Shown piece after piece: positions 9,614-18,248 of a stretch of DNA of 64,000 nt. The position numbers were made by a program, and so were the translations under genes. This DNA is from Pontibacter fetidus (GTDB taxonomy: Bacteria; Bacteroidota; Bacteroidia; Cytophagales; Hymenobacteraceae), in assembly GCF_010119545.1 (NCBI RefSeq), contig NZ_JAAEAA010000018.1, forward strand, positions 18,575 through 82,574, read 5' to 3'. The notes beneath the pieces are model-generated. The model was given only the letters and a program-made list of their open reading frames with translations. It ran no database searches and was not told where the DNA came from. The first letter of the stretch is position 1; every line of letters starts with the position of its first letter.

Positions 9614-10585
9614 TCAGATCGTGTACAGGGTGGCTAAAACTACAATTAGTCCGCTTAACAGCATCAGGAAGGAATAGGCAAGAGCCAGCATCATGAACTT
9701 GGAAACTGTAGCCCAGCGCGAGCCTTTGTACGTGTTGCGCATAGACCTGTAGATGTACCATACTATAACTGAAAGGCCAAACAGCGTTATCCAGCCATCA
9801 AGAAAAGGCAGTAGCCAGTCTAAAATAATAAGTATAGAACCAAACAAAAACAGGAATGAGTGTACATGTATAGAATAGATCAGGTGTTCGGTATAAAATT
9901 TCTTCGATCTATAGTTCACCAGCTTAAGAATCAGGGCAAACAGGGGCAGCAAAATAAACATCATTTTGGGCAGATGACTTACCAGCTTATTCTTGAAAAG
10001 CGCGTTTTTTAACTTGTCATGCTTCACCTCCCTGAATTTAGTATTAAGCCCCGCGATCGGTATTTCCCAACCGCCTATTGCTATTTTATCCTTGACTTCT
10101 ATATCAGCTTCGGGGTTTTTAACGGGTATAGTTTTTTTTGAGTTAGCCGAAGTATCTGTAGCTGCCTGAGCCTTGGGTACGAGGCTAAGTGTTTTTTTGC
10201 CGGTAAATTCTTCGGCTTTGCTCATTAGTTCTTCTTCAGCTTCTTTCTCTTTCAGTATATCTTTTTTGTTGTTATTGGAGTTAGCCGTAAACAGGAAAAA
10301 GAACACGATACTGATGGAAATATACATGCTGATCGGGTTAAGGTGCGAGGCGCGTTTGCCTGCAAAATATTCTTTTGTCAGGTAACCCGGCTTGGTAAGC
10401 AACGGCACCATGCTGTTAAAAAACTTCGACTCGAAATGGAAGTAATGGCCAACACTGTGGAATAACAGGTGGAAAAAGCTTTCATGCAGCTCCAGGTTCT
10501 CCTGGCCGCAGCTCGGGCAAAATTTATCTGTAACGGTAGTGCCGCAATTCAGGCAGTTGTTTTCGGAGCGGTAATGTTTTTTCAT
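9614..10585 (-). CDS. DUF3667 family membrane protein with zinc ribbon
   Basis: The start is taken as the ATG at 10585 (MKKHYRSENNCLNCG), since homologues begin shortly before the zinc ribbon. An N-terminal CxxC...CxxC zinc ribbon (NCLNCGTT...FCPSCGQ) is followed by the family segment FFHLLFHSVGHYFHFESKFFNSMVPLLTKPG and several C-terminal membrane spans. A charged and serine-rich stretch at about residues 100-175 separates the first span from the rest. The function of DUF3667 is not established. It stands between cfa and katA with spacing that suggests its own transcript. Confidence 0.8.
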   Translation of the reverse strand: MKKHYRSENNCLNCGTTVTDKFCPSCGQENLELHESFFHLLFHSVGHYFHFESKFFNSMVPLLTKPGYLTKEYFAGKRASHLNPISMYISISIVFFFLFTANSNNNKKDILKEKEAEEELMSKAEEFTGKKTLSLVPKAQAATDTSANSKKTIPVKNPEADIEVKDKIAIGGWEIPIAGLNTKFREVKHDKLKNALFKNKLVSHLPKMMFILLPLFALILKLVNYRSKKFYTEHLIYSIHVHSFLFLFGSILIILDWLLPFLDGWITLFGLSVIVWYIYRSMRNTYKGSRWATVSKFMMLALAYSFLMLLSGLIVVLATLYTI

Positions 10586-10758
10586 AGATAGCTTAGCATA
10601 ACGGGGCTTAAAAGTAAGCAATCTGATAATCTGATGTGCGTTATAGCTAAATAAATATTCGGCAAAGCCTATGTTTTTGCTTCCGGGTGAGGAGTAATCG
10701 TAAGTTGTTCTGTAACATAGGGTAAAGCCTGCACATGGGGTGTGCTTCTGTAAAATCT

Positions 10759-10798
10759 AAAACCATGACCAGCTTCTGAATTGGCTGGCCACGGCTTT
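10759..10798 (-). terminator. Intrinsic terminator downstream of catalase
   Basis: Read on the minus strand, a 15-bp stem with two G-U pairs (AAAGCCGTGGCCAGC against GCTGGTCATGGTTTT) encloses a short loop and ends in a T-rich stretch. It lies just beyond the catalase stop codon. Confidence 0.7.
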
Positions 10799-10830
10799 AG
10801 ACTATAGGTTATAGTTTACGCAACTATAGC

Positions 10831-12471
10831 TTAGTATGGTTTAGCAGAATGCGAGGTTTTTTGGGCCTGTTTTACGCCTTCTGCGCCGGTTACATTTCCC
10901 AATGGGCCATCGGTGCCGGGCGTTTGCTTCTGCTTCATCATTTTGGTTACTTCCGCAATTTTTTCTCGCACCAGGCGGCCATAGTTTTCGTCGGCCTGGG
11001 TAAAGTATTCCAGCATTTTTTCCTGTATGCGGGTGTCGCACTTGGCCAGGTCGTTGCCGAGGTTATTTATCAGTTCTTCGCGTTCCCAGTCCTCAAAATT
11101 ACGGAACGTTTCGCCGGCCTGCGCAAAGTGGTTAGTACGGTCGATGTGCTGGCGAACCAGGTTGGCTTCGTAGCGCGGCGTATAATCTTTACCAGGTTTC
11201 TGGGCCTCCTGCAAACCACCAAGTATAGACGGCTCATAGTTTACATGAATGTTCTGGCCTTCGGCAAAATCAGTATCGAAAGCCATCTGGCCGCCGCGCT
11301 GGTTGGTGGCTACGTGTGTTTTTGGCGCATTTATAGGCAATTGCAAATAGTTAGCGCCCACGCGGTACCGTTGCGTATCAGAGTAAGAGAAGGTACGGCC
11401 CTGCAGCATTTTGTCATCCGAGAAATCCAGGCCATCTACCAGCACGCCGGTACCAAAAGCGGCCAGTTCCACTTCATTAAAGTAGTCAACAGGGTTGCGG
11501 TTCAGGGTCATTTTGCCTACAGGGTACCACGGAAACTGCTCTTTTGGCCATAGTTTGGTGTCATCCAGCGGGTCAAAATCCAGTTCAGGGTGGTCGTCGT
11601 CGCTCATGAGCTGCACATTCAGTTCCCACTCCGGAAAATCGCCTCGTTCAATGGCTTCGTACAAATCCTGGGTGGCGTGGTTAAAGTTTTTACCCTGTAT
11701 TTCCTGTGCTTCTTTTTGGGTCAGGTTGCAAATACCTTGTTTCATAGGTTCCCAGTGGTATTTTACCAGCATAGCCTCGCCATCGGCATTTACCCATTTA
11801 TAGGTGTTTACGCCAGAGCCCTGCATTTGCCGGTAACTGGCCGGTATGCCCCACGGCGAGTACAGGAAAGTAACCATATGAGTAGCCTCCGGCGTGCCTG
11901 AAAAGAAATCGAAGATGCGTTCGGCACTTTGTATATTGGTAACCGGGTCCGGCTTCTGCGAATGGATCAGGTCCGGAAATTTCATCGCATCACGGATAAA
12001 GAAGATCTTCAGGTTGTTGCCTACCAAATCCCAGTTGCCATCTTCGGTATAAAATTTAACAGCAAAGCCGCGTGGGTCGCGCAGTGTTTCGGGGGAGTGC
12101 GTGCCATGGCCAACGGTTGAAAAGCGTACAAAAACCGGCGTTTCTTTTCCTTTCTTAAATACTTTGGCTCGGGTAAATTTCTCAACCGGGTCATTGCCAA
12201 CGGTGCCATACGCCTGGAAAACGCCATGCGCACCGGCGCCACGGGCATGTACTACACGTTCAGGTACACGTTCACGGTCAAAATGCGAGATCTTTTCGAT
12301 GAAGTGGTAGTTCTCCATGGTGGCCGGTCCGCGGTTGCCAACCGTCCTGATATTCTGGTTATCGGTTACAGGGTGGCCCTGGCGGGTGGTAAGTGTCCGG
12401 GAATTATCTTTTCCGTTGCCTTTATGGCCGTTTCCTGAGGTTGCAGTACGATACTTTTTGTTTTCTTTCAT
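10831..12471 (-). CDS. katA: Monofunctional haem catalase
   Basis: Disproportionates hydrogen peroxide to water and oxygen. The 546-residue small-subunit-type catalase has the distal haem histidine in RVVHARG (His75), the RFSTVGHG segment, the distal asparagine in NWDLVGNN (about 146) and the proximal haem tyrosine in [10 protein letters not shown] (Tyr363). The N-terminal 45 residues are basic and low in complexity, and no signal peptide is apparent, so the enzyme is probably cytoplasmic. The start ATG opens MKENKKYR. The 250-base upstream region is AT-rich and contains an inverted repeat at 12540-12554 that could be an operator. Confidence 0.97.
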   Translation of the reverse strand: MKENKKYRTATSGNGHKGNGKDNSRTLTTRQGHPVTDNQNIRTVGNRGPATMENYHFIEKISHFDRERVPERVVHARGAGAHGVFQAYGTVGNDPVEKFTRAKVFKKGKETPVFVRFSTVGHGTHSPETLRDPRGFAVKFYTEDGNWDLVGNNLKIFFIRDAMKFPDLIHSQKPDPVTNIQSAERIFDFFSGTPEATHMVTFLYSPWGIPASYRQMQGSGVNTYKWVNADGEAMLVKYHWEPMKQGICNLTQKEAQEIQGKNFNHATQDLYEAIERGDFPEWELNVQLMSDDDHPELDFDPLDDTKLWPKEQFPWYPVGKMTLNRNPVDYFNEVELAAFGTGVLVDGLDFSDDKMLQGRTFSYSDTQRYRVGANYLQLPINAPKTHVATNQRGGQMAFDTDFAEGQNIHVNYEPSILGGLQEAQKPGKDYTPRYEANLVRQHIDRTNHFAQAGETFRNFEDWEREELINNLGNDLAKCDTRIQEKMLEYFTQADENYGRLVREKIAEVTKMMKQKQTPGTDGPLGNVTGAEGVKQAQKTSHSAKPY

Positions 12472-12539
12472 AACGCGTTACCGGTTGATAATGAATAAGT
12501 TTGCTAAAACGATATACTCTATCTGGTAAGGTTATGTTC

Positions 12540-12554
12540 ATAGATTTTATCTAT
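12540..12554. promoter_or_regulatory. Inverted repeat upstream of catalase, possible operator
   Basis: ATAGAT-TTT-ATCTAT is a perfect 6-3-6 palindrome about 70 bases upstream of the catalase ATG. A second TTATCT/AGATAA pair overlaps it over the next 30 bases. Peroxide-responsive repressors of the Fur/PerR family bind AT-rich palindromes of similar size, but this one does not match the published PerR box exactly. Confidence 0.3.
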
Positions 12555-12727
12555 ATATAACTTAAAATAATCTATAAAAAGATAATTTAAGTAAAACTGA
12601 TGTTGGATTTAAGAAGGTGTGATGTATAAAATAACGCAAATGATAAACCTGGGAGATGGAAGAAACCGGGAATAAGTTGCTGGTGCGTTATCGTTACCAA
12701 AATGTAAAATATGACGGCTCCGCAGAA

Positions 12728-14083
12728 TTAGAAAACCAGCTTAAAAATACTACCAACGCCTTCTTCGCTTTCTACCTGTATACTTCCTTTATGCAGGTGC
12801 ATAATGTGTTTGGATAAGCTAAGGCCAATGCCTGAGCCGTCTTTGTGCGAGGTAAAGAAAGGAATGAAAATGTTCTCGAGCAGCTCTTCAGGTATGCCGG
12901 TACCGTTGTCGTGTACTTCTATAGTTACCTTACCTTCCTGGGCTGTGGCTAAAAGTATGATTTGTGGGTTTGGGCGGTTTTGTACGGCGCGCTGTGCATT
13001 GGTTATCAGGTTAATGAGTACCTGTTCCAGTAAGTTTACGTCGCCAACTATAGTTATGTCTGCAGGCGATACTTTGCAACTATAGGTAATGCCTTCTTGT
13101 TCCAGGCGCGGGCGCATCAGGGCATCTATACTTTTAAACAACTCCTGTACATAAATGGTGGTAAGGTGTAGCTGCTGTTGCTTGTTAAGGTTGCGGTAAA
13201 ACTGCGTAAAACGTAAAAGTCCTTCGCTGCGCTTTTTGATAATGCCAATGCCTTCTTCTGTATCTTCCAGTAACTCCACATCTACCGGTTCGTCGGGTGC
13301 TGAACTATAGCGCTCGCGTTCCTGGTGCAGGTGTTTGCCCAGGGTATCAGCCAGCGAGGCAATTGGGGCTACGGAGTTCATTATTTCGTGCGTCATTACG
13401 CGCAGCAGCTTTTGCCAGGCTTCGGTTTCGGTGGCATCAACGGTAGCACTCACATTTTTTAAAACGATAAGCAGCAGGTTGCGGTGCTGCAATGTAAAGG
13501 CAGTAGCCGAAATCAGTACCTGCGCCTGCCCGGTTGGCAATTTCAGCTTTACCAGTTCTGTATTACCCGGCGCTATAGTTTGCAACGACTGGTGCAGGGT
13601 AGGATAGCGGTTCTCGAGGCTATGCACACTTTTAAGGTAAGGTACGCCCAGCATTTTCTTGAACGCCTCGTTCACCCATTCCACATCCCCGGTTTCGGCA
13701 TTAACCGCTATAATGCCGGTATCTACCAACTGCAGGATGGTTTGCATGTACTGGAACTGGGCCTCGCGCTCTATGTGCAGCTCTTTAAACGTGTTGTTGA
13801 TCAGGTTAAAGGCTTTGTGTAGTTGCTGTAAAGAAGAGTTGGTGTTCTCGTTGAACCGTTGTGAAAAGTCGCGTTGCTTTACAGCCTCCAGAAACCGGGC
13901 CAGTTCGTTGTTGCTGCGGGTTACATAACGGGCTATTTCCCATAATTGCGCCAGCATAATCAGTATACCCGATGTTACTTGCAGCCAGGTATAGTTGGTC
14001 AGGTATTGTACGGTCAGGTACATCATGCCCAGCAAAAGCATAAACCGGATAAGTAGCCCGAGCTCCAGACGTTTAGATATCAT
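12728..14083 (-). CDS. Membrane-anchored PAS sensor histidine kinase (NtrB/NtrY-like)
   Basis: Two N-terminal membrane helices (about residues 10-55), a linker with HAMP-like character (60-105), a PAS domain (about 112-215), a phospho-acceptor helix with His232 in MTHEIMNSVAPI, and a HATPase domain with N box LINLITNAQRAV, G1 DNGTGIP and G2 GSGIGLSLSK. It has almost no periplasmic loop, so it probably senses something in or near the membrane or in the cytoplasm. It overlaps the upstream response regulator gene by 11 bases, which indicates translational coupling and a cognate pair. The ligand is unknown. Confidence 0.93.
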   Translation of the reverse strand: MISKRLELGLLIRFMLLLGMMYLTVQYLTNYTWLQVTSGILIMLAQLWEIARYVTRSNNELARFLEAVKQRDFSQRFNENTNSSLQQLHKAFNLINNTFKELHIEREAQFQYMQTILQLVDTGIIAVNAETGDVEWVNEAFKKMLGVPYLKSVHSLENRYPTLHQSLQTIAPGNTELVKLKLPTGQAQVLISATAFTLQHRNLLLIVLKNVSATVDATETEAWQKLLRVMTHEIMNSVAPIASLADTLGKHLHQERERYSSAPDEPVDVELLEDTEEGIGIIKKRSEGLLRFTQFYRNLNKQQQLHLTTIYVQELFKSIDALMRPRLEQEGITYSCKVSPADITIVGDVNLLEQVLINLITNAQRAVQNRPNPQIILLATAQEGKVTIEVHDNGTGIPEELLENIFIPFFTSHKDGSGIGLSLSKHIMHLHKGSIQVESEEGVGSIFKLVF

Positions 14084-15440
14084 ACTTGTTCAGGCGGCGG
14101 TAAAGGGCGGTGCGAGTAAGGCCAAGTTCTTTGGCAGCTTTCGAAATATTGCCTTTGTTCTTTTCGATTACGCGGCGTATGGTTTCGCGTTCTATTTCGC
14201 TTAGCGGCATATTGGTTTCGGCAGCAAAAGCAGGTACAGCCTGTGTTGCCGGGGCAAGCTCCATTGCCGAGAAACTGAAATCCTGTGGTTGCAGTACATT
14301 GCCTTCGGCCAGAATAATGGCGCGTTCTACGGCATGTTGCAGCTCGCGCACGTTGCCCGGCCAGCTGTGTTGCTTCAGTTTTTCTATAGTTGCAGGCGCT
14401 ATATCGGGTACAGGCTTATGGTTCTTTTCAGCATAGATTGCTGCAAAATGGCGGGCAAGTAACTCTATGTCGTTGCCACGGGCGCGCAAAGGCGGAAGCG
14501 TAAGCTCAACAGTATTAATGCGGTAAATCAGGTCTTTACGGAACTGGTTTTTAGAGGCCAGTTCGTAAATAGGTTCGTTGGTTGCTGAAATCAACCTGAT
14601 ATCTATAGGTATGGGTGTGTTGGAGCCCAGTGGTGTTACCTGCCGGTTTTGCAGCACAGTAAGCAATTTGGCCTGCATGCCCGGAGAAATATTGCCGATC
14701 TCATCCAAAAACAAGGTGCCGCCGTTAGCTGCTTCAAAACGGCCTTTGCGGTCTTCTTTGGCATCAGTAAAAGCGCCTTTCTTAAAACCAAACAGCTCAC
14801 TTTCAAACAAAGTATCTGTCAGGGCGGCCACATCTACGCTTACAAATGGCTTACCCGCCCTGAAAGATTTTTCGTGAAGGGCGCGTGCCACCAGCTCTTT
14901 ACCTGTTCCGTTTTCGCCAAGTATAAGCACGTTTGCTTCGGTAGGGGCAATCTTTTCTATTTTATAAAGTATGTCGTGTATGGCTTCGGACTGGCCAAGT
15001 ATAGTTGTTTGGCTTGTAACTATAGTTTGCTTGCCGGCTTTTTTATCGCTTTTAGCATGCAGGGCATTGTGCAGGGTCTCCAGCAGTTTATCGTTGTGCC
15101 AGGGCTTTACTATAAAATCGTAAGCGCCTTGTTTTAAAGATCGTACGGCCAGTTCCACATCGCCGTAGGCTGTGATCAGGATAACCGTAGCATCCTTGTC
15201 TTTTTCCAGAATTTGCCGCAGCCAGAACAAACCTTCGTTGCCGGTGTTAAGCGCGCTTTTAAAGTTCATGTCCAGTAAAATAACGTCGAACTTATCCCGG
15301 GCTAAAAGGCTCAGCAGATTGTCGGGGTTCTTTTCAGTAGCAACTTCTTTTACCTCGGTCTTCAGCAGCATTTTAAGTGCAAAAAGTACGTCGGTTTCGT
15401 CGTCAACTATTAAAACCCTACCGTTTTTTCCTGTGGCCAT
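14073..15440 (-). CDS. NtrC-family sigma-54-dependent response regulator
   Basis: Receiver domain with phosphorylation site Asp57 (LLDMNF) and conserved Lys112, an AAA+ domain with Walker A GENGTGKE (175-182) and Walker B TLFLDE (242-247), and a C-terminal Fis-type helix-turn-helix (about 412-453). The sigma-54 contact loop normally written GAFTGA reads GAFTDA here (222-227). It should activate sigma-54 promoters from distant upstream sites. The two best candidates in the window are the matching elements upstream of the permease gene (about 15.7 kb) and the transglutaminase-like gene (about 19.7 kb). It is co-transcribed with the overlapping kinase. Confidence 0.95.
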   Translation of the reverse strand: MATGKNGRVLIVDDETDVLFALKMLLKTEVKEVATEKNPDNLLSLLARDKFDVILLDMNFKSALNTGNEGLFWLRQILEKDKDATVILITAYGDVELAVRSLKQGAYDFIVKPWHNDKLLETLHNALHAKSDKKAGKQTIVTSQTTILGQSEAIHDILYKIEKIAPTEANVLILGENGTGKELVARALHEKSFRAGKPFVSVDVAALTDTLFESELFGFKKGAFTDAKEDRKGRFEAANGGTLFLDEIGNISPGMQAKLLTVLQNRQVTPLGSNTPIPIDIRLISATNEPIYELASKNQFRKDLIYRINTVELTLPPLRARGNDIELLARHFAAIYAEKNHKPVPDIAPATIEKLKQHSWPGNVRELQHAVERAIILAEGNVLQPQDFSFSAMELAPATQAVPAFAAETNMPLSEIERETIRRVIEKNKGNISKAAKELGLTRTALYRRLNKYDI

Positions 15441-15485
15441 AGTACAAGCAATTCTGGTTCTGACACCGAATGTAAGTATTTTTAT

Positions 15486-15653
15486 CTGAATCAGGATTTA
15501 CAGGGTTAAAAGATTTACTGCATGGCTTTTCTGAACTGGGATTAATAAGGGATTGATGGATTGACTTGAAAGATGTGTACCTAAACCGGTAGTCAGCATC
15601 TGTACGCTGTCAACAATCCTGCTAATCCTAAAATCCTGTACATCCTGATTCAG
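15486..15653. repeat. Inverted pair of a dispersed ATCCTG-type repeat
   Basis: Thirty bases at 15486-15515 match the reverse complement of 15624-15653 at 25 of 30 positions. The unit is a chain of ATCCTG steps ending in ATCCTGATTCAG. A third partial copy lies at about 54737-54759. The segment between the arms holds no gene. This is a short dispersed non-coding repeat of a kind common between genes in Bacteroidota. Confidence 0.7.
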
Positions 15654-15671
15654 AAATGCCTGTAACGCTAC

Positions 15672-15712
15672 CGCACAGGTGTATCCCTCAAAAGTGTATC
15701 GGAAGCGTACAG
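15672..15712 (+). promoter_or_regulatory. Upstream activator-like block A
   Basis: Contains CGCACAGGTGTATC followed by GTGTATCGGAAGCGTACAG (15694-15712), in which TGT and ACA half-sites face each other 11 bases apart. Almost the same pair occurs at 19676-19717. It ends about 50 bases upstream of a TGGCAT box, as expected for an enhancer of an NtrC-type regulator. Shared sequence is directly seen; the binding protein is inferred. Confidence 0.6.
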
Positions 15713-15764
15713 TTTTACAAACTATAGTTCTGTTAATTATTTGATAGTCAATTAAATATAAAAC

Positions 15765-15780
15765 TGGCATTTTAATTTCT
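15765..15780 (+). promoter_or_regulatory. Candidate sigma-54-like -24/-12 element of the permease operon
   Basis: TGGCATTTTAATTTCT resembles the sigma-54 pattern TGGCAC-N5-TTGCA, with TTTCT where TTGCT would be expected at -12. The same element, at the same distance from the activator-like block, precedes the transglutaminase-like gene. The predicted transcript would start near 15790. Confidence 0.5.
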
Positions 15781-15861
15781 TATGCATGCCTGTATATTTC
15801 AGTAAAGCTCATGCTGCTAGATATTTTAAGAAAAGAACTCGACCAGATAACTCCTGAAACT

Positions 15862-18219
15862 ATGATCAAAAATTACCTAAAAATGGCTTACCGCAACCTG
15901 ATGCGACACAAAGTCTTTTCCCTGATCAATATTTCGGGGTTGGCCCTGGGCATGACCTGTAGCATTCTGATTTTGTTATGGGTACGCGACGAGTTGAGCT
16001 TTAACCGTTTCCATAGTGACCTGGACAACTTGTACCGGGTGCGCGTTATTCAGCATTACCCTGGTGCCGAAGACCTGAACACCGATGCTAACCCTGGCCC
16101 CCTGGCCGAAGCCCTGAAAGCGGAAATGCCGGAGGTAAAAGAAGTGGCACGCATGAACTGGGCATCTACACAGCTTTTTAGTTACGGCGATAAAGGCCTT
16201 AAACTGACTGGCCGCTACGTAGACCCTGCCTTTTTACAAATGTTTACTTTTCCGTTGTTGCAGGGCAATGCCGGCCAGGTGCTGCGCCAGCCAAATACCA
16301 TGGTAATTACAGCCGAAAAAGCTGAAAACCTGTTTGGCTCTGCTGATGCGGCCCTGGATAAAATAGTAAAAGTTAATAACCAGCAGAGCTACCGCATTAC
16401 GGGAGTTTTAAAAAATATTCCTGAAAACTCTTCGCTGGAGTTCGATTACCTGATGCCGTACAAGGACCTGGCAAACGACCCGATGCATGAATGGACAAAA
16501 CGATGGGGCGCTTATGGCATCCGGACCTTTGTGCAGCTAAAACCCGGAACCGACATCAACGCCTTTAATAAAAAAATAGAGCCGATCATCACGAACCATA
16601 ACAAGGACGATGACTCGGATGTGTTTGTGCAGGCCGTTGCTGATATGTACCTCTATAGTGATTTCAGGGCAGGTAAAGTAGGGGGCGGAAGAATAGCCAA
16701 TGTGCGGCTGTTTACTATAGTTGCACTGTTTATACTTGCTATTGCCTGCATCAATTTCATGAACCTGGCTACAGCGCGCTCGGCTAAACGGGCTAAAGAA
16801 GTTGGGGTGCGCAAAGCAATTGGGGCAGACAAATCTGCGCTTGTAAGGCAGTTTATGGTAGAGTCGGTGCTGATTGCGCTGCTGGCGTTGTTTCTGGCGG
16901 CAAACCTGGCAGGCATGCTGTTGCCACAGTTTAACGAACTTACCGGTAAAGTTATAACATTTGATCTGTCTGACCCTGTGCTGCTGGCTATGCTATTGGG
17001 TGTAGCTATAGTTACAGGCATTGTGTCGGGCAGTTATCCGGCGTTTTTCCTGTCGTCTTTTAACCCGGCAGTGGTGCTAAAGGGTGGCGTAAAGATGAAC
17101 AAAGGGGTGGGCGTATTCCGCAAAGGCCTGGTAGTTTTCCAGTTTATACTTTCGGGTTTGCTCATCATCAGCACATTGGTAGTATACCTGCAGCTGCACT
17201 TCATCCGGACAAAAAATATAGGCATGGACCGCGAGAACCTGGTGTATATGCCCATTGAAGGAGACTTACGTGACCGCTACGATGTAGTGAAACGCGAGCT
17301 GATGAATACATCCGGTATAGTTGCCGTGTCAGCTACAGACCAAAGCCCGATACAGGTAGGTAACTCTACCAGCCTGAAATGGAAAGGCAAAGACCCGAAT
17401 GCCGATATCCTTTTCAGTACATTAAACGTGGATTATGACCTGCTGCAGACGCTGGATATTAAACTGAAAAGCGGTCGTGAATTCTCAAAAGAATTTGGTA
17501 CTGACACAGCGGCTTTCGTGATAAACGAAGAGGCGGCCCGCCTGATGCAATTAGAAGAACCTGTAGGAGAGTGGCTGGAGTGGGAAACCAAAGGCCATAT
17601 CATTGGGGTGATCAAGAACTTCCATTCGGCCCCTATACAGGTAAAAGTGCAACCGCTGGTTATGCGCCTGGCCCCCGAATACTATAACTTTATACTGGCA
17701 CGCATCGAGCCAGGCAAAACCACCGAAACACTCGCTGCCATAGAGCGCATCCTCAAAAAGCATAATCCGGCTTTCCCGTTCGAGTACCACTTTATGGATG
17801 ACGAGTATGAGCAGATATACAAAACGGAGGCGATTATAGGGCAGCTTACCAAATACTTTGCCGGCATTGCCATCTTTATTTCCTGCCTTGGTTTGTTTGG
17901 GCTGGCCCTGTTTACGGCAGAGCAACGCACCAAAGAGATCGGCATCCGGAAGGTGATGGGTGCCTCGGTAGCAAGTATCGTTTTTATGCTGAGCAAAGAT
18001 TTTCTGAAACTGGTGCTGGTAGCTAATGTGGTGGCGCTGCCGCTGGGCTGGTACCTGATGAATGGATGGCTACAGGACTACGCCGACCGCACCGAACTGA
18101 GCTGGTGGATATTTGCCGTGGCCTGTATCTCAACGTTCATTATTGCGATGGTAACGCTCAGCTTTCATGCTCTTAAAACAGCGCTCGCTAACCCGATCAC
18201 ATCCCTCCGAACTGAATAG
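15862..18219 (+). CDS. FtsX/MacB-type ABC transporter permease
   Basis: The ATG at 15862 gives the usual family opening MIKNYLKMAYRNLMRHK; an upstream in-frame ATG at 15811 would add 17 residues. The 785-residue protein has an N-terminal helix, a MacB-type periplasmic domain, three membrane helices, then a second periplasmic domain and three more helices ending in the duplicated FtsX module (EQRTKEIGIRKVMGAS). Such permeases export peptides or signal across the envelope with a separate ATPase, which is not encoded here. It is followed 29 bases later by an S41 peptidase gene. It sits beside a histidine kinase/NtrC pair and behind a sigma-54-like promoter, which suggests control by that pair. 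Confidence 0.92.
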   Translation: MIKNYLKMAYRNLMRHKVFSLINISGLALGMTCSILILLWVRDELSFNRFHSDLDNLYRVRVIQHYPGAEDLNTDANPGPLAEALKAEMPEVKEVARMNWASTQLFSYGDKGLKLTGRYVDPAFLQMFTFPLLQGNAGQVLRQPNTMVITAEKAENLFGSADAALDKIVKVNNQQSYRITGVLKNIPENSSLEFDYLMPYKDLANDPMHEWTKRWGAYGIRTFVQLKPGTDINAFNKKIEPIITNHNKDDDSDVFVQAVADMYLYSDFRAGKVGGGRIANVRLFTIVALFILAIACINFMNLATARSAKRAKEVGVRKAIGADKSALVRQFMVESVLIALLALFLAANLAGMLLPQFNELTGKVITFDLSDPVLLAMLLGVAIVTGIVSGSYPAFFLSSFNPAVVLKGGVKMNKGVGVFRKGLVVFQFILSGLLIISTLVVYLQLHFIRTKNIGMDRENLVYMPIEGDLRDRYDVVKRELMNTSGIVAVSATDQSPIQVGNSTSLKWKGKDPNADILFSTLNVDYDLLQTLDIKLKSGREFSKEFGTDTAAFVINEEAARLMQLEEPVGEWLEWETKGHIIGVIKNFHSAPIQVKVQPLVMRLAPEYYNFILARIEPGKTTETLAAIERILKKHNPAFPFEYHFMDDEYEQIYKTEAIIGQLTKYFAGIAIFISCLGLFGLALFTAEQRTKEIGIRKVMGASVASIVFMLSKDFLKLVLVANVVALPLGWYLMNGWLQDYADRTELSWWIFAVACISTFIIAMVTLSFHALKTALANPITSLRTE

Positions 18220-18248
18220 AATTTTGAAGTATCAACTATAAACTACCT

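Noticed and set aside
10849..11553. 234-codon frame antisense to katA
   Set aside because: It lies opposite a clear catalase and encodes no recognisable protein; it results from codon bias of katA.
15498..15770. 90-codon minus-strand frame upstream of the permease gene
   Set aside because: It covers the ATCCTG repeat pair and the shared regulatory block, and shows no protein-like features.
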